Source: Clostridium_I sp963725425 (GTDB lineage: Bacteria; Bacillota; Clostridia; Clostridiales; Clostridiaceae). Taken from it: a stretch of DNA of 64,000 nucleotides. Positions 20,404 through 29,553 of this stretch are shown piece after piece (the first letter of the stretch is position 1; every line of letters begins with the position of its first letter). The position numbers and the translations under genes were made by a program. Below the pieces are notes generated by a model. That model saw only the letters and a program-made list of their open reading frames with translations. It was not told the DNA's origin and did no database searches. The stretch lies in the NCBI GenBank assembly GCA_963725425.1, contig CAVRYJ010000009.1, forward strand, positions 1 to 64,000. Direction: 5' to 3'.

Positions 20404-21594
20404 TTATGCAGTTTTTATTGTGGTTGTAGGTGGTGCACAAATTTTAGGTTGTAATTTTCGCCTTGTAGACATTTTTCCTTTGCAGCAAGGACATATAGTA
20501 ATATCTTTTCCTGTAATTTGTAAAATAAGTTCTGCTGTGTTAAGATTTTCATCAACATCTTCTGAGACTGCAACATTAAGAATTAATTTACATTTTTTAA
20601 GTTTAAGTACACGATTCCTATTGCTCAAAATTCCATAGTGTCTTATCTTAACAAACTTATGTGGCAATATATGCATAATGAACCTGCGTATGAATTCTTC
20701 TGCTGTAACAGTCATATATTTTTCTTTATTATTGTCACGATAATCTTTCCACTTGAAGACTACGAGACCATTTTCCATAGCAACAATTCTATTATTTGAA
20801 ATGGCTACCCTATGAGTATATCTTCCTAAATATTCAAGTACATGTTCAGAACTACCAAACGGCGGTTTACAATAAACTATCCATTCTTTCTCATAGAGTT
20901 TATCTATAAAACAATGAAAAACATCTTTATATTTTAAATCTTCAATAGTGCTAGTGAATTTAAGTTTTGGATTATTATAATATTCTTTCTTTAGGTAGAA
21001 TAAAAATTTCCCACGAAACTTCCTTGACAACACCTTAACAGGTATGAAAAAATTTTCTTTTGAATTTATCCATTTCCTACCATCTAAAGATAAACCTCCA
21101 CTTGGAACTAAACAATGAATATGTGGATGATTCATAAGATTTTGACCCCACGTATGAAGTATTGTAGTAAAACCTATTTGAGCACCAAGATACTTCGTAT
21201 CAGAAGAAAGCTCTAAAAGAGTTTCAGAAACCGCTTTAAATAAAATAGAGTACATTTCTTTCTGATTTGTAAGTGTTAAAAAATTCAATTCAGCTGGTAT
21301 AGTAAAAACTACATGGAAATAGGACACAGGTAGTAAGTCTTTTTTCCTTTGGATAATCCATTTTTCTTTAGCTAATGTTTGACATTTAGGACAATGCCTG
21401 TTTCTACAAGAATCATAGGATATTCTTGTATGTCCACATTCTTCACATTCATCTACATGACCGCCCAATTGGGCGGTTCGACATAAGATAATGTCATTAA
21501 TAGTTTTTATAATATTCAAAGGAAGTTTATGATTTTTACAATAAGTTTCACCGTGTTCTGCTAATATATCTTGCAGTTCAATCATCTTGATCAC
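20404..21594 (-). CDS. IS91-family (HUH) transposase
   Basis: 396 residues. The N-terminal zinc-binding motif is HVDECEECGHTRISYDSCRN plus HCPKC, the HUH motif is HIH in LMNHPHIHCLVPSGG, and the catalytic Tyr is in LEYLGRYTHRVAIS. A C-terminal CPCC cluster follows. IS91 transposases move DNA by single-strand rolling-circle transfer. It overlaps the upstream tyrosine recombinase gene by 17 bp, so the two are translationally coupled. Confidence 0.9.
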   Translation of the reverse strand: MIKMIELQDILAEHGETYCKNHKLPLNIIKTINDIILCRTAQLGGHVDECEECGHTRISYDSCRNRHCPKCQTLAKEKWIIQRKKDLLPVSYFHVVFTIPAELNFLTLTNQKEMYSILFKAVSETLLELSSDTKYLGAQIGFTTILHTWGQNLMNHPHIHCLVPSGGLSLDGRKWINSKENFFIPVKVLSRKFRGKFLFYLKKEYYNNPKLKFTSTIEDLKYKDVFHCFIDKLYEKEWIVYCKPPFGSSEHVLEYLGRYTHRVAISNNRIVAMENGLVVFKWKDYRDNNKEKYMTVTAEEFIRRFIMHILPHKFVKIRHYGILSNRNRVLKLKKCKLILNVAVSEDVDENLNTAELILQITGKDITICPCCKGKMSTRRKLQPKICAPPTTTIKTA

Positions 21595-22429
21595 CTAATA
21601 ATAATATGTCTAACGGACTCTTTATATTTAATAAATCCATTCGTGTAAGATGTAAATATATAGTAGTTGTTGTTATTCGAGTATGTCCTAAAAGTCTCTG
21701 AATATAACAAATATCAGTGCCAGCATCTAAGAGGTGGGTTGCAAAGCTGTGACGCATACTGTGTACAGTTGCACGTTTAATAATCCCCACTTTTTTTATA
21801 GCTTTTTCAAATACTCTTTGAACACTACGTGGAGTTATAGCATCCGTACGATATCTTCCTGAGAATAAATATTCTTGAGGATGATATATGTTCCAATATT
21901 CTCTGAGAATTTGTAGATTTGAATCTGATAATAAAGTGTACCTGTCTTTTTTGCCTTTGCCCTGCCGTATAAATATTTGCATATTTTTGCTGTCTATATC
22001 TGATACTTTTAGATTACAAACCTCGCTAACTCTTAATCCTGCGGAATAAATAGTCATTAATATAGCTTTATGCTTAATATTTTCAGTAACATCAAAAATA
22101 GCTTTAATTTCTTGAGGAGACAGTACTACCGGTAGTCTTCGACGTTCTTTTATTCTAGGGATTCTATTAACGTCCCAAATTCTATGTAAAATCTTCGTAT
22201 AAAGAATTTTTAATGCTGTGTAAATTGAACCAATAGAGCCTTCTGTTAAATGCCTTACTGTGATACAATAATATAAATACTCACATATTTCTTTTTCACC
22301 TAATAAATCTGGAGATTTATTATAATGTTTAGCGAAATTACTAACGTGAGCAATATAATATTTAGTTGTAATGGGACTGTAACCTTTTAGCTCCATATAC
22401 ATTATCATTTGTTTTCTTAATTCTGACAT
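21578..22429 (-). CDS. Tyrosine recombinase (XerC/integron-integrase-like) of the IS91-type element
   Basis: 283 residues. A SAM-like N-terminal domain (MELKGYSPITTKYYIAHVSN) precedes the catalytic domain with Arg in YSAGLRVSEVCNL, the HxxR box in ATVHSMRHSFATHLLDAG, a second His in LLGHTRITTT, and the nucleophile Tyr in TTIYLHL. The arrangement with a following IS91 transposase is known from other Firmicutes elements. It is unrelated to the serine recombinase that bounds the island. Confidence 0.9.
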   Translation of the reverse strand: MSELRKQMIMYMELKGYSPITTKYYIAHVSNFAKHYNKSPDLLGEKEICEYLYYCITVRHLTEGSIGSIYTALKILYTKILHRIWDVNRIPRIKERRRLPVVLSPQEIKAIFDVTENIKHKAILMTIYSAGLRVSEVCNLKVSDIDSKNMQIFIRQGKGKKDRYTLLSDSNLQILREYWNIYHPQEYLFSGRYRTDAITPRSVQRVFEKAIKKVGIIKRATVHSMRHSFATHLLDAGTDICYIQRLLGHTRITTTTIYLHLTRMDLLNIKSPLDILLLGDQDD

Positions 22430-22917
22430 ATTGTTAACACTCCTTAAATATATTTTGTTCCCAAATAAAATAATACCGGAAGTGTTAATAATAAAGTGGT
22501 ATTTACATAAAAAATAAATACCACTTGAAATTTATACATATCTTAAGTTTTAATCCTAAAGTTTTAAATTAATAGATTACCTCCCACCGCCGATAGCGGT
22601 TTAGTTCATTAAGAAGATTGCGAACTAACTTTGCTTCGGATCTGTAGATCTACCATTTAAACAATTATAAAATTGTTCACACATTTAATGTACGAAGGAT
22701 TACGTCTTGCGCCTATACGCATTAAGTGTCAGCGGAATGAATAGGACGAGTATCGCCAAAGTTCCGAACAATGCCAACCAAAAATCCGTGCCTATCGTGC
22801 CATAAGTCAACAACTGCCGTACCACCATTATGGCACAGCAGTTGTTGACTTACAGTACAAAGAATTGCAGCCAGCTCGACATCGTTTCTGCCTGAACAAA
22901 ATCGTTTGACAGTAATA
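22430..22917. other. Non-coding stretch with a GC shift and a 15-bp inverted repeat
   Basis: Base composition rises from AT-rich to about half GC near 22680. A perfect inverted repeat (TAAGTCAACAACTGC at 22803-22817 with its complement at 22838-22852) lies downstream of the SUMF1-like gene and may end its transcript, although no T-tract follows. No gene is supported. Confidence 0.5.
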
Positions 22918-23865
22918 CTAAATGGCGGACCTCAAGAGAACACGAAAGCCGAGATGCTCGTTGCGGTCGGACGGCGCATATCCGTATCGCATGGTAGTCC
23001 GACAGGCGAGTACGCCGGGGTTGCCCCAACTGCTACCACGGTCGACCCGCCACGAGCCGTTCTGAGGAGGTAAGAAGTCTCCACTGATGGAGCGCGGAAA
23101 GCCTTCCTCATCCCACCAATCTTCGACCCACTGGAAGACGTTTCCTGCCATATCAAGTGCGCCATATGGTGACGTTCCTACCGTGAAACTACCCACAGGT
23201 GATGTGTAAGGGAATCCGTCGTTATACTCCAAGTCACGACCACCAAAGGCTGCCATATGCTCGTCTACCGTCTGCCCATTGCCCATCATAATTTTATCCC
23301 CAGGACACGATGCATCAAGGAAGTTTGCCTTCTTAGGATCCCACACATTCCCCCACGGGTACTTTCGGCCATCGGAACCTCGTGCCGCCTTCTCCCATTC
23401 GGCTTCGGTCGGCAACACGAGCCCGGCCCATGTGCAGTATGCCTTCGCGTCGCCCCACGAGACCATGATAACCGGTTGACAATCCTTGTCCCCATCTAAC
23501 TTGTCGTCGAAGTAGACCTTCTCTGGATCGACTCTACCTGTCGCGGTGCAAAATACCTTGAATTGCCCACGCGTCACGTCGTTACGACCTATCCAATAGG
23601 AGTGCTCCATGGGATGGATGTGCTTTGGCTTCTCCCAGTCGGGTGCGTCCGAGTCGTCCGTCCCCATGACGAAGTCGCCCGCCGGCACCTCGACCATCTC
23701 CATGTCCGAGCCGTCCGGCAACCGGAACAGGTAGAGTGGCACCTGCCTCCCGTCTGCCGCTGGCATGTTTCGGCCCGCGAGCCGGAGCCCCTCGGGCAGC
23801 TTTTCCCCCTTATTTACCTGAATGATTGACTTCATGTACGCACTCTTTTCGTTATTCTTCATCAT
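22918..23865 (-). CDS. Formylglycine-generating-enzyme-like (SUMF1 domain) protein
   Basis: About 315 residues. The FGE-sulfatase fold is shown by MEMVEVPAGDFVMGTDD, WIGRNDVTRGQFKVF, VSWGDAKAYCTWAG, LPTEAEWEKAARG, PWGN, YGALDMAGNVFQWVEDW and the C-terminal RGSSWGNP...FRVLL. FGEs oxidise a Cys to formylglycine in sulfatases; relatives (EgtB, PvdO) do other oxidations. No sulfatase gene is nearby, so the substrate is open. ATG 23865 has GGAGG at good spacing; an upstream in-frame extension is less likely. GC content well above 50 percent in an AT-rich genome points to transfer. Confidence 0.85.
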   Translation of the reverse strand: MMKNNEKSAYMKSIIQVNKGEKLPEGLRLAGRNMPAADGRQVPLYLFRLPDGSDMEMVEVPAGDFVMGTDDSDAPDWEKPKHIHPMEHSYWIGRNDVTRGQFKVFCTATGRVDPEKVYFDDKLDGDKDCQPVIMVSWGDAKAYCTWAGLVLPTEAEWEKAARGSDGRKYPWGNVWDPKKANFLDASCPGDKIMMGNGQTVDEHMAAFGGRDLEYNDGFPYTSPVGSFTVGTSPYGALDMAGNVFQWVEDWWDEEGFPRSISGDFLPPQNGSWRVDRGSSWGNPGVLACRTTMRYGYAPSDRNEHLGFRVLLRSAI

Positions 23866-24116
23866 TGTGTTTTCCTCCAAATTCGCTTGAATGATTGACT
23901 GCATAATACACACTCTTTTTTTGTGTTTTGTATTGCCTGACCTCTCTTTTGATGTTGTCAATTAAACAATCACTCCCACAAAACAACAGTACTATAATTG
24001 ACACTCTGTTCTCCCCCTTAAAAATAGTTGTCTCGTAAACTCTATTTATCAGAGGTTTTGCTTTGATTTTTTTTTGTTTTGCTGCTGTTGCACTTCTATT
24101 GTAAATTCAAGGTTAT

Positions 24117-24174
24117 AAAAAAACGCCTCCGTTTAACTTACAGCCTTATCATAAGACCATAATTTAAACGGAGG
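24117..24174 (-). terminator. Terminator of the HssRS-like operon
   Basis: CCTCCGTTTAA (24126-24136) pairs with TTAAACGGAGG (24164-24174). On the minus strand the T-tract is at 24117-24123. The right arm is also part of the direct-repeat operator array. Confidence 0.75.
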
Positions 24175-24204
24175 TTAAACGGAGTTTAAACAGAATGTAA
24201 ACTG
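24161..24204. promoter_or_regulatory. Direct-repeat array, candidate response-regulator boxes
   Basis: TTTAAACGGAG, GTTAAACGGAG, TTTAAACAGAA and TGTAAACTGAA follow one another with about 11-bp spacing. The same box type occurs upstream of the response regulator gene at 26009-26027. I infer binding by the adjacent OmpR-type regulator. Confidence 0.6.
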
Positions 24205-24208
24205 AAAA

Positions 24209-25282
24209 CTATTTTGAAACGGCAGGGTTTTGCCGAATAGGAATACGGACTGTGAACTCCGTTCCTTTTCCTTCCGTGCTTTCTACTGCTATGCTCCCGT
24301 TGTGCATTTGGACGATTTTCTTAACGAGCGACAGCCCCAATCCATTACCGCCCAATGAGCGGTCACGAGATTTATCCACCTTATAAAAGCGTTCAAAGAT
24401 ATGAATTTGATTTTCTTTCGAAATTCCTATGCCATTGTCCACAATCGCACAATATATCTCACCGTTTTTTTCACTAAGTGTAACCTTGATGATGCCCTCC
24501 TCCGGTGTGAATTTGATTGCGTTATGCAATAGGTTAATCCAGACCTGACTTAACAAGTCTTCATTCCCACTTATATGAATTTTTGCAAGCGATACGTCCA
24601 GTGAGATATACTTCCCATCCCATTGTGGCTCCAACATCAGCAATACGCTCTCGATTTGTTTATCCAGCCGAAAATCGTTCATCTCAAAAGCTGTTACATC
24701 TGCTTCCAGCATTGATAATTTCAACAAATTTTCGCTGAGATTGGAAAGCCTGCGGCTTTCGGTTTCTATGATGGCGGCGTAATGCAAAACATCTTCCTTT
24801 GTCGCATTTCCATTCCGCAACAGTGCTGCAAATCCGCTGATGGAGGTGAGCGGCGATTGGATTTCATGCGATACGTTTGAGATAAAAGCCTGCCGGAGCT
24901 TTTCCATAGAACCAAGTTCCTGCGCCATTTTGTTGACGCTGGCGGCCAATTCGTTAAATAGCTCTGTCTCATTCACGGGAATGGAAACAGCAAAATCACC
25001 TTGCGCTATTTTCTTCATTGCCTGCACGACATCATTAACGAATTCCTTATGCCCATCATGCTTGCGCCCTCGTATTTTAGACATGGCGTAGGCTGTTACA
25101 GCAATAAGACAAATACCTATTATGGGGGAGAGTATGTGCGAGAACAATTCGGATGGTGTGCCTGTGGCGAGGAATATCCATTTTGAAACTGCATATCCCA
25201 AAGCTAAATAGCCGCATAACGTGGCAATGGCAACCGAAATACCTAGAATTATCACATAATGGCCATGTCTTTCTTTGTTCAT
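24209..25282 (-). CDS. Sensor histidine kinase (HssS-like)
   Basis: 357 residues. Two N-terminal helices (VIILGISVAIATLCGYLALG; ILSPIIGICLIAVTAYAM) with a very short extracytoplasmic loop, HAMP (KIAQGDFAVSIPVNETELFN), H box (ISNVSHEIQSPLTSISG), N box (INLLHNAIKFTPE), G1 (IVDNGIGIS) and GGNGLGLSLVKKIV. The short loop suggests sensing within the membrane. It overlaps the response regulator stop by 4 bp (ATGA), so the two are coupled. Confidence 0.88.
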   Translation of the reverse strand: MNKERHGHYVIILGISVAIATLCGYLALGYAVSKWIFLATGTPSELFSHILSPIIGICLIAVTAYAMSKIRGRKHDGHKEFVNDVVQAMKKIAQGDFAVSIPVNETELFNELAASVNKMAQELGSMEKLRQAFISNVSHEIQSPLTSISGFAALLRNGNATKEDVLHYAAIIETESRRLSNLSENLLKLSMLEADVTAFEMNDFRLDKQIESVLLMLEPQWDGKYISLDVSLAKIHISGNEDLLSQVWINLLHNAIKFTPEEGIIKVTLSEKNGEIYCAIVDNGIGISKENQIHIFERFYKVDKSRDRSLGGNGLGLSLVKKIVQMHNGSIAVESTEGKGTEFTVRIPIRQNPAVSK

Positions 25283-25956
25283 TCCTCCACCTCCAAGCGG
25301 TACCCCAAGCCCCTGACTGTTATAATCTTGAAATGAAACTGTTCCGCCGGGAAGCGATCCCGCAAGCGGCCTATATGAACGTCCAGCGTTCGTTCGTTGC
25401 CGTCAAAGTCGAATCCCCATACATCTTCAATAAGTTGGTCGCGGGGGAAGGTTCTGCCGGGGAAACCTGCCAACTTAAACAGCAGTTCAAATTCCTTCAT
25501 TGGAATGTCTGTTTTTTGACCATCTGTTGTAACGGCATAGCTGTTTCTGTCCATTATCAATGCGCCGATTTGCAGCATTTGAGATGAAGCTATTTTGTAT
25601 CGTTTAAGTAGAGCACCTACCCTTGCGACAAGCTCCGCATTTTCAAACGGCTTGACCAGATAATCGTCCACACCAAGCTCGAATCCCTTTACCTTTTGCC
25701 CGATTTCATTTTTTGCCGTCAGCATAAGAATCGGCATATCCATATAATAACGACGTGCGTGTGCGCAAAATTCAAAGCCATCCATATTTGGCATCATGAT
25801 ATCAAGCACACATAAGTCTACTTTGGTTTCGCCCAGTTTTTTCAAGGCGTCGCACCCGTCAACTGCCTCCTGCGTGGCATAGCCTTCATTTTTTAGTAAC
25901 GTTCGCACAAGCTCACGAATATATGGGTCATCATCAATAATCATTATGGTATTCAT
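25279..25956 (-). CDS. OmpR-family response regulator (HssR/VanR-like)
   Basis: 225 residues from ATG 25956, which has AAAGGAGG. The receiver has IIDDDP, phospho-Asp in LCVLDIMMPNMDGFE and Lys in YLVKPFENAEL. The winged helix (MKEFELLFKLAGFPGRTF, then WGFDFDGNERTLDVHIGRLR) resembles heme-response HssR and VanR-type regulators. Direct repeats upstream (26009-26027) suggest autoregulation, and their copies at 24161-24204 tie it to the neighbouring SUMF1-like gene region. Confidence 0.88.
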   Translation of the reverse strand: MNTIMIIDDDPYIRELVRTLLKNEGYATQEAVDGCDALKKLGETKVDLCVLDIMMPNMDGFEFCAHARRYYMDMPILMLTAKNEIGQKVKGFELGVDDYLVKPFENAELVARVGALLKRYKIASSQMLQIGALIMDRNSYAVTTDGQKTDIPMKEFELLFKLAGFPGRTFPRDQLIEDVWGFDFDGNERTLDVHIGRLRDRFPAEQFHFKIITVRGLGYRLEVEE

Positions 25957-26008
25957 TTTGCGCCTCCTTTTCGCCAAATTCAAAATCACTTTATTTTATC
26001 AGCCAAAT

Positions 26009-26027
26009 GTAAACGGAGTTTAAACTG
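26009..26027. promoter_or_regulatory. Response-regulator box upstream of the HssR-like gene
   Basis: GTAAACGGAGTTTAAACTG contains two copies of the box found at 24161-24204, placed about 55 bp upstream of the start codon. Confidence 0.6.
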
Positions 26028-26028
26028 A

Positions 26029-26556
26029 TTTGTGATGATTATTATATATCTATTTGATAAGGAAATAAACCATCAGCTTTTCACAGAATGTCCAAAGTGT
26101 ATACCACAAGCCGCGCGAAAACCTCAAGCTCCACTCTGGCTTGTTGGTGCGTTGCCATAATACCCGTCAGGCACGTCACCACCATCATTCTAATTGATTC
26201 CAATCAACGTGTAATACTTATCATTGCCGTATGGGGATACATCCTTACTAAAAATCAGTAATTCCACATATAAATATCCGTTTCTATCACAGCACACATT
26301 AGAAGTTAATAGTGTCATCATTTCCCATATTTTTCATCAAGGTATTAAATATATTATTCTGATTAATTAGAATATCATCTATTCAATGTAATCTTCAAGA
26401 GATAGCTGCTCTTATAGCCTCTGTTGGTGAACAATATTTTACTATTCTTCATTAACTTAAATAGAGATTTAATGTAGAATATATGAAAATTGTATATCTT
26501 AGCTTGTAATTTATAGCCTCTAATTACTTTATAAATATAATAATTATAGCATTTTC
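26029..26556. other. Intergenic stretch without a supported gene
   Basis: The first 200 bp have higher GC and short open stretches on the minus strand (NDGGDVPDGYYGNAPTSQSG) that I cannot assign. The remainder is AT-rich with no motif that I recognise. Confidence 0.4.
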
Positions 26557-26815
26557 TATTTTCTTAAACCATAAAGTGAATATGGATCTTTTCTCAATGC
26601 ATTTGCGTATAAATCAACCACTTCTTTAACATTAAAATACATGCAATGGTAATTCTGGAGATAATTTTAATGCAGACATAAATATGCTTCCTTCTATTCC
26701 TGGGCTCTCTTTTAATGCATCAATAACCGTTAATGCTCCCCCTTCTACATAACCAAAGCTTGAAATCGAACTGTGCACTTCCAGTACAATTCCTGACATT
26801 ATTGCTAATTTTCTA
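26557..26815 (-). pseudogene. Aminoglycoside N(3)-acetyltransferase (AAC(3)/YokD family) remnant
   Basis: The minus strand reads GIVLEVHSSISSFGYVEGGA, LTVIDALKESPGIEGSIFMS, then stops. This matches the N-terminal substrate-binding part of the AAC(3) family (consensus VHSS-SS-G-V-GG). A shifted frame continues FNVKEVVDLYANALRKDPYS, which may or may not belong to it. The rest of the enzyme is missing, so it cannot confer resistance. Confidence 0.5.
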
Positions 26816-27099
26816 AAACCTTCTAATTAATTAGCCCATCTTTATGGGATTATATCCTTGATTGTAGAGAACTTGATTGGAAAAACTATCTCTTGCTCCT
26901 TTAATATAAATGGTGAACCAATCAAATAATCCTGATATTAGTATTCTCTTTTCTGTTTTTGTTAATATTTATATTTGTGTATACTAATTGAAATATAAAA
27001 ATTTTTCAACGCTAGCAAAAACAGAATTTAATGATTTTTCCATAAATATCGGGTTCCAAAAAGGTAGTGGTGAGTGATGTCAACTCTATATGCCCCAGT

Positions 27100-27918
27100 T
27101 TATATTTCCTTATAAGTATTCTTCAATAGTAATGCGTCTTTTTCTACCAGAGGACCTTCTAAAATTATACATCCTTTAACGTTAAAATCCTTTATAGCTT
27201 TTAAGCATTCTACATAATTGAAGTCACTCTCTAATAAGGAAAGATGGTTTTTCTCGCCTTTTTCATTGTAATTTATTCCCCCCATGTGAATATGTAGATC
27301 GTCCAGTGCGACTCTGCCCAGATTATTAAGCACGTATTCTAGTATTTTCGTAAATTCATCATAACCCTTCAAACTACCATTTTCTCTTGCATGTATATGA
27401 GAAAAATCAATACATAACTTACATGACTCTACCTCTTGGCAAAGTGAGACCAATTCCTCAAGCGTTCCAAACTGTGTACCTTTCCCTGTAGTTTCAAGCC
27501 TATAATCTATACCCTTGTATGGAAGTTTCAACAGGTTCTCTTTTATAGTATTATATGCATCTTTCTTTGAATCTTTTAAATAGAAACCTGGATGAAATAT
27601 TAAACTTCTCCCCTCAACTTTTGATAATCCCTCCATTGCTTTTATTATTCTTTCCAGTGATTGTTCTTGCTTCTCAGTTTCATCAGCATTTAAATTTATA
27701 TAGTGTGATCCGTGGGCCGACAAATAAAATTCATTATCTAATTTAGTTTTTAGTATTATATGCTTGTTTTTATCTGTTACATTTACATTTCTCACAAAAA
27801 GAAGTTCCATTGCATCAAGTCCTATTGATTTTATATAGTCAATACCAGAAGCATAATCAAATCGTCTTAAGCCATTACCTATTGGCAAACCTGATATTCC
27901 AAATAATAATCTATCCAT
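27100..27918 (-). CDS. Endonuclease IV-like / sugar phosphate isomerase-like TIM barrel protein
   Basis: 272 residues. The AP-endonuclease-2 fold is suggested by metal-ligand stretches FYLSAHGSHYINL, RSLIFHPGFY, YRLETTGKG, KLCIDFSHIHARENG and DLHIHMGG, in the order seen in Nfo. Family members repair abasic sites or isomerise sugars; which applies here is not clear, though the ligand pattern favours endonuclease IV. ATG 27918 follows GAGGGA. The region 26816-27099 downstream has nothing recognisable. Confidence 0.75.
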   Translation of the reverse strand: MDRLLFGISGLPIGNGLRRFDYASGIDYIKSIGLDAMELLFVRNVNVTDKNKHIILKTKLDNEFYLSAHGSHYINLNADETEKQEQSLERIIKAMEGLSKVEGRSLIFHPGFYLKDSKKDAYNTIKENLLKLPYKGIDYRLETTGKGTQFGTLEELVSLCQEVESCKLCIDFSHIHARENGSLKGYDEFTKILEYVLNNLGRVALDDLHIHMGGINYNEKGEKNHLSLLESDFNYVECLKAIKDFNVKGCIILEGPLVEKDALLLKNTYKEI

Positions 27919-28074
27919 ATTTCTTCCCTCGATTTTAACCGACAATTTAAGATTATTATATGCAAATTGAATACTTTATACAATAAACATTAAAAAAGTT
28001 ATTGACAAATCTCTGTGTCTATTATATAGCAACAGTAGACATGGATGTAATATTTTTGAATATTTTTATATCAT

Positions 28075-29454
28075 CTATAAATGAGCCAAAACGCTTGAAT
28101 AATTTCCCATCAATAAAAGAAGAAAAACATCTATGAAATCTCCTGTTATAATTAAGTTACTAGCCAAAACATAACTAAGGAGATAAACATAAATGTTTAA
28201 CAACTCAATTGTAACAAAATCATCACCAATATACTAATTTTTAATTGAATTAAGGATAACGCTATACCTTACTACGCCTCAGATCCACCATCTAATACTT
28301 TTTATAAATTCTATGGTGACTAAAGGCTATTGCGAAAAAATAAATGACGTTTCTGATTTTATGCCGGTTAGGCATAGGACTAATAGTGGAAAGTTTTTAT
28401 CTGCTAGTCCATGGAATGAGGATTTTCTTGAAAGAGCTCTTAAAAAGCGTGTAATTGATAGAATATGGGAAACGTCTAAAATAACTAAAAAGCCAATTTA
28501 TATTGTGATAGATGCTACTATTTGAGAGAAAACAGTGCCCTCGTCAAAGGCTAAGAAACCTACTGAAAAGTGTGGATTCCATCATTCTCATTTAAAAGGC
28601 AAAGTAGTTTATGGTCATCAATTAGTTACTATAATGTTATTGTGTGATACTCTTGTTTTACCGTATACTATGACAATCTATGATAAAGAAAATATAAGTA
28701 AAATCCAAATGGCAATTGAGTTCATAAAATCCTTACCAATACCGGTAAACAAATGGTATGTTTTATGTGATAGTTGGTACAGTAATAAAAAATTATTTGA
28801 TGTTTCAAAAGATTTAGGCTACGCCTACATTGGTGGCTTAAGAACAAATAGAGTAATATATCCAAAAGGTCATGAAAAGCTTGGAATTAAGCTTAACCAT
28901 ATGTGTGAGATAATAACTAAAGATGATGTCGACCTGGTCAAAGCTTACAAAAATGAATATTATATCTACACATATAGAGGCAAGCTTAATGATGTGAAAA
29001 ATTCATTGATCACACTTTGTTGCCCTAAAGAAGCTCTATTTAAACCTGGTTGCTTAAGAGCATTTAGAAGTTTAGATACTGATCTATCAACTGAAGAACT
29101 CTTAAATCACTATAAAAACAGCTGACCAATTGAAACATTTTTTAGAGAAACAAAAAAACATCTTGGGTTAAATCATTATCAAGTAAGAAGCAATCGTAGC
29201 ATAAACAGATATTTTTTGCTGCTAATGATAACTTATGTATACTGCGAATTAGAAGTAAGTGATGGTACACTAAATTTCAGTACTGGAATTAAAACTGCAA
29301 GAAACGAAGTCAAAAAAGAACGAATATCTTGGATCTTTAATCAAGCGAGCCAAGGAATATCTATTGATGCTATTTTAAAAACATTAAAAGTAGCTTAGGA
29401 TAGTTGATTTAAATTTACATGGTAAAACATGTTACCAAATCCGCTCATTTATAG
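28075..29454 (+). mobile_element. Decayed IS4-like insertion sequence
   Basis: 12-bp inverted ends, CTATAAATGAGC (28075-28086) and GCTCATTTATAG (29443-29454), enclose a single transposase frame broken by stops. Length is 1.38 kb. Confidence 0.7.
28193..29398 (+). pseudogene. IS4/IS701-like DDE transposase with three nonsense codons
   Basis: One frame of 402 codons with stops at about codons 15 (TAA), 111 (TGA) and 311 (TGA). Transposase motifs are IVIDATI, WYVLCDSWYSNKKLF (Asp) and PIETFFRETKKHLGLNHYQV (Glu). The last TGA falls where this family has a Trp (W-PIE-FF). Because these are substitutions in one frame, not indels, they look like real decay rather than sequencing noise. Confidence 0.8.
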
Positions 29455-29487
29455 ATATAAAATAAAAAAGACGTTTTTTAATATAAG

Positions 29488-29518
29488 AAAAGATCATCTG
29501 AAACCCAGATGGTCTTTT
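29488..29518. terminator. Terminator of the DeoR gene
   Basis: AAAAGATCATCT and AGATGGTCTTTT pair around a short loop, 35 bp past the DeoR stop on the minus strand. Confidence 0.7.
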
Positions 29519-29553
29519 AATATTTAATAGTATTTAGATTGCTAGGCTAGATA

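Noticed and set aside
23563..23829. Open frames on the plus strand antisense to the SUMF1-like gene (including 23257-23499 and 23279-23479)
   Set aside because: They are shadows of a GC-rich gene with low stop-codon density. The minus-strand frame has clear domain motifs and a ribosome binding site; these have neither.
26090..26260. Minus-strand coding-like patch (YGNDKYYTLIGIN, NDGGDVPDGYYGNAPTSQSG)
   Set aside because: Too short and broken, with no family recognised and no start signal. Recorded only as possible debris of a transferred gene.
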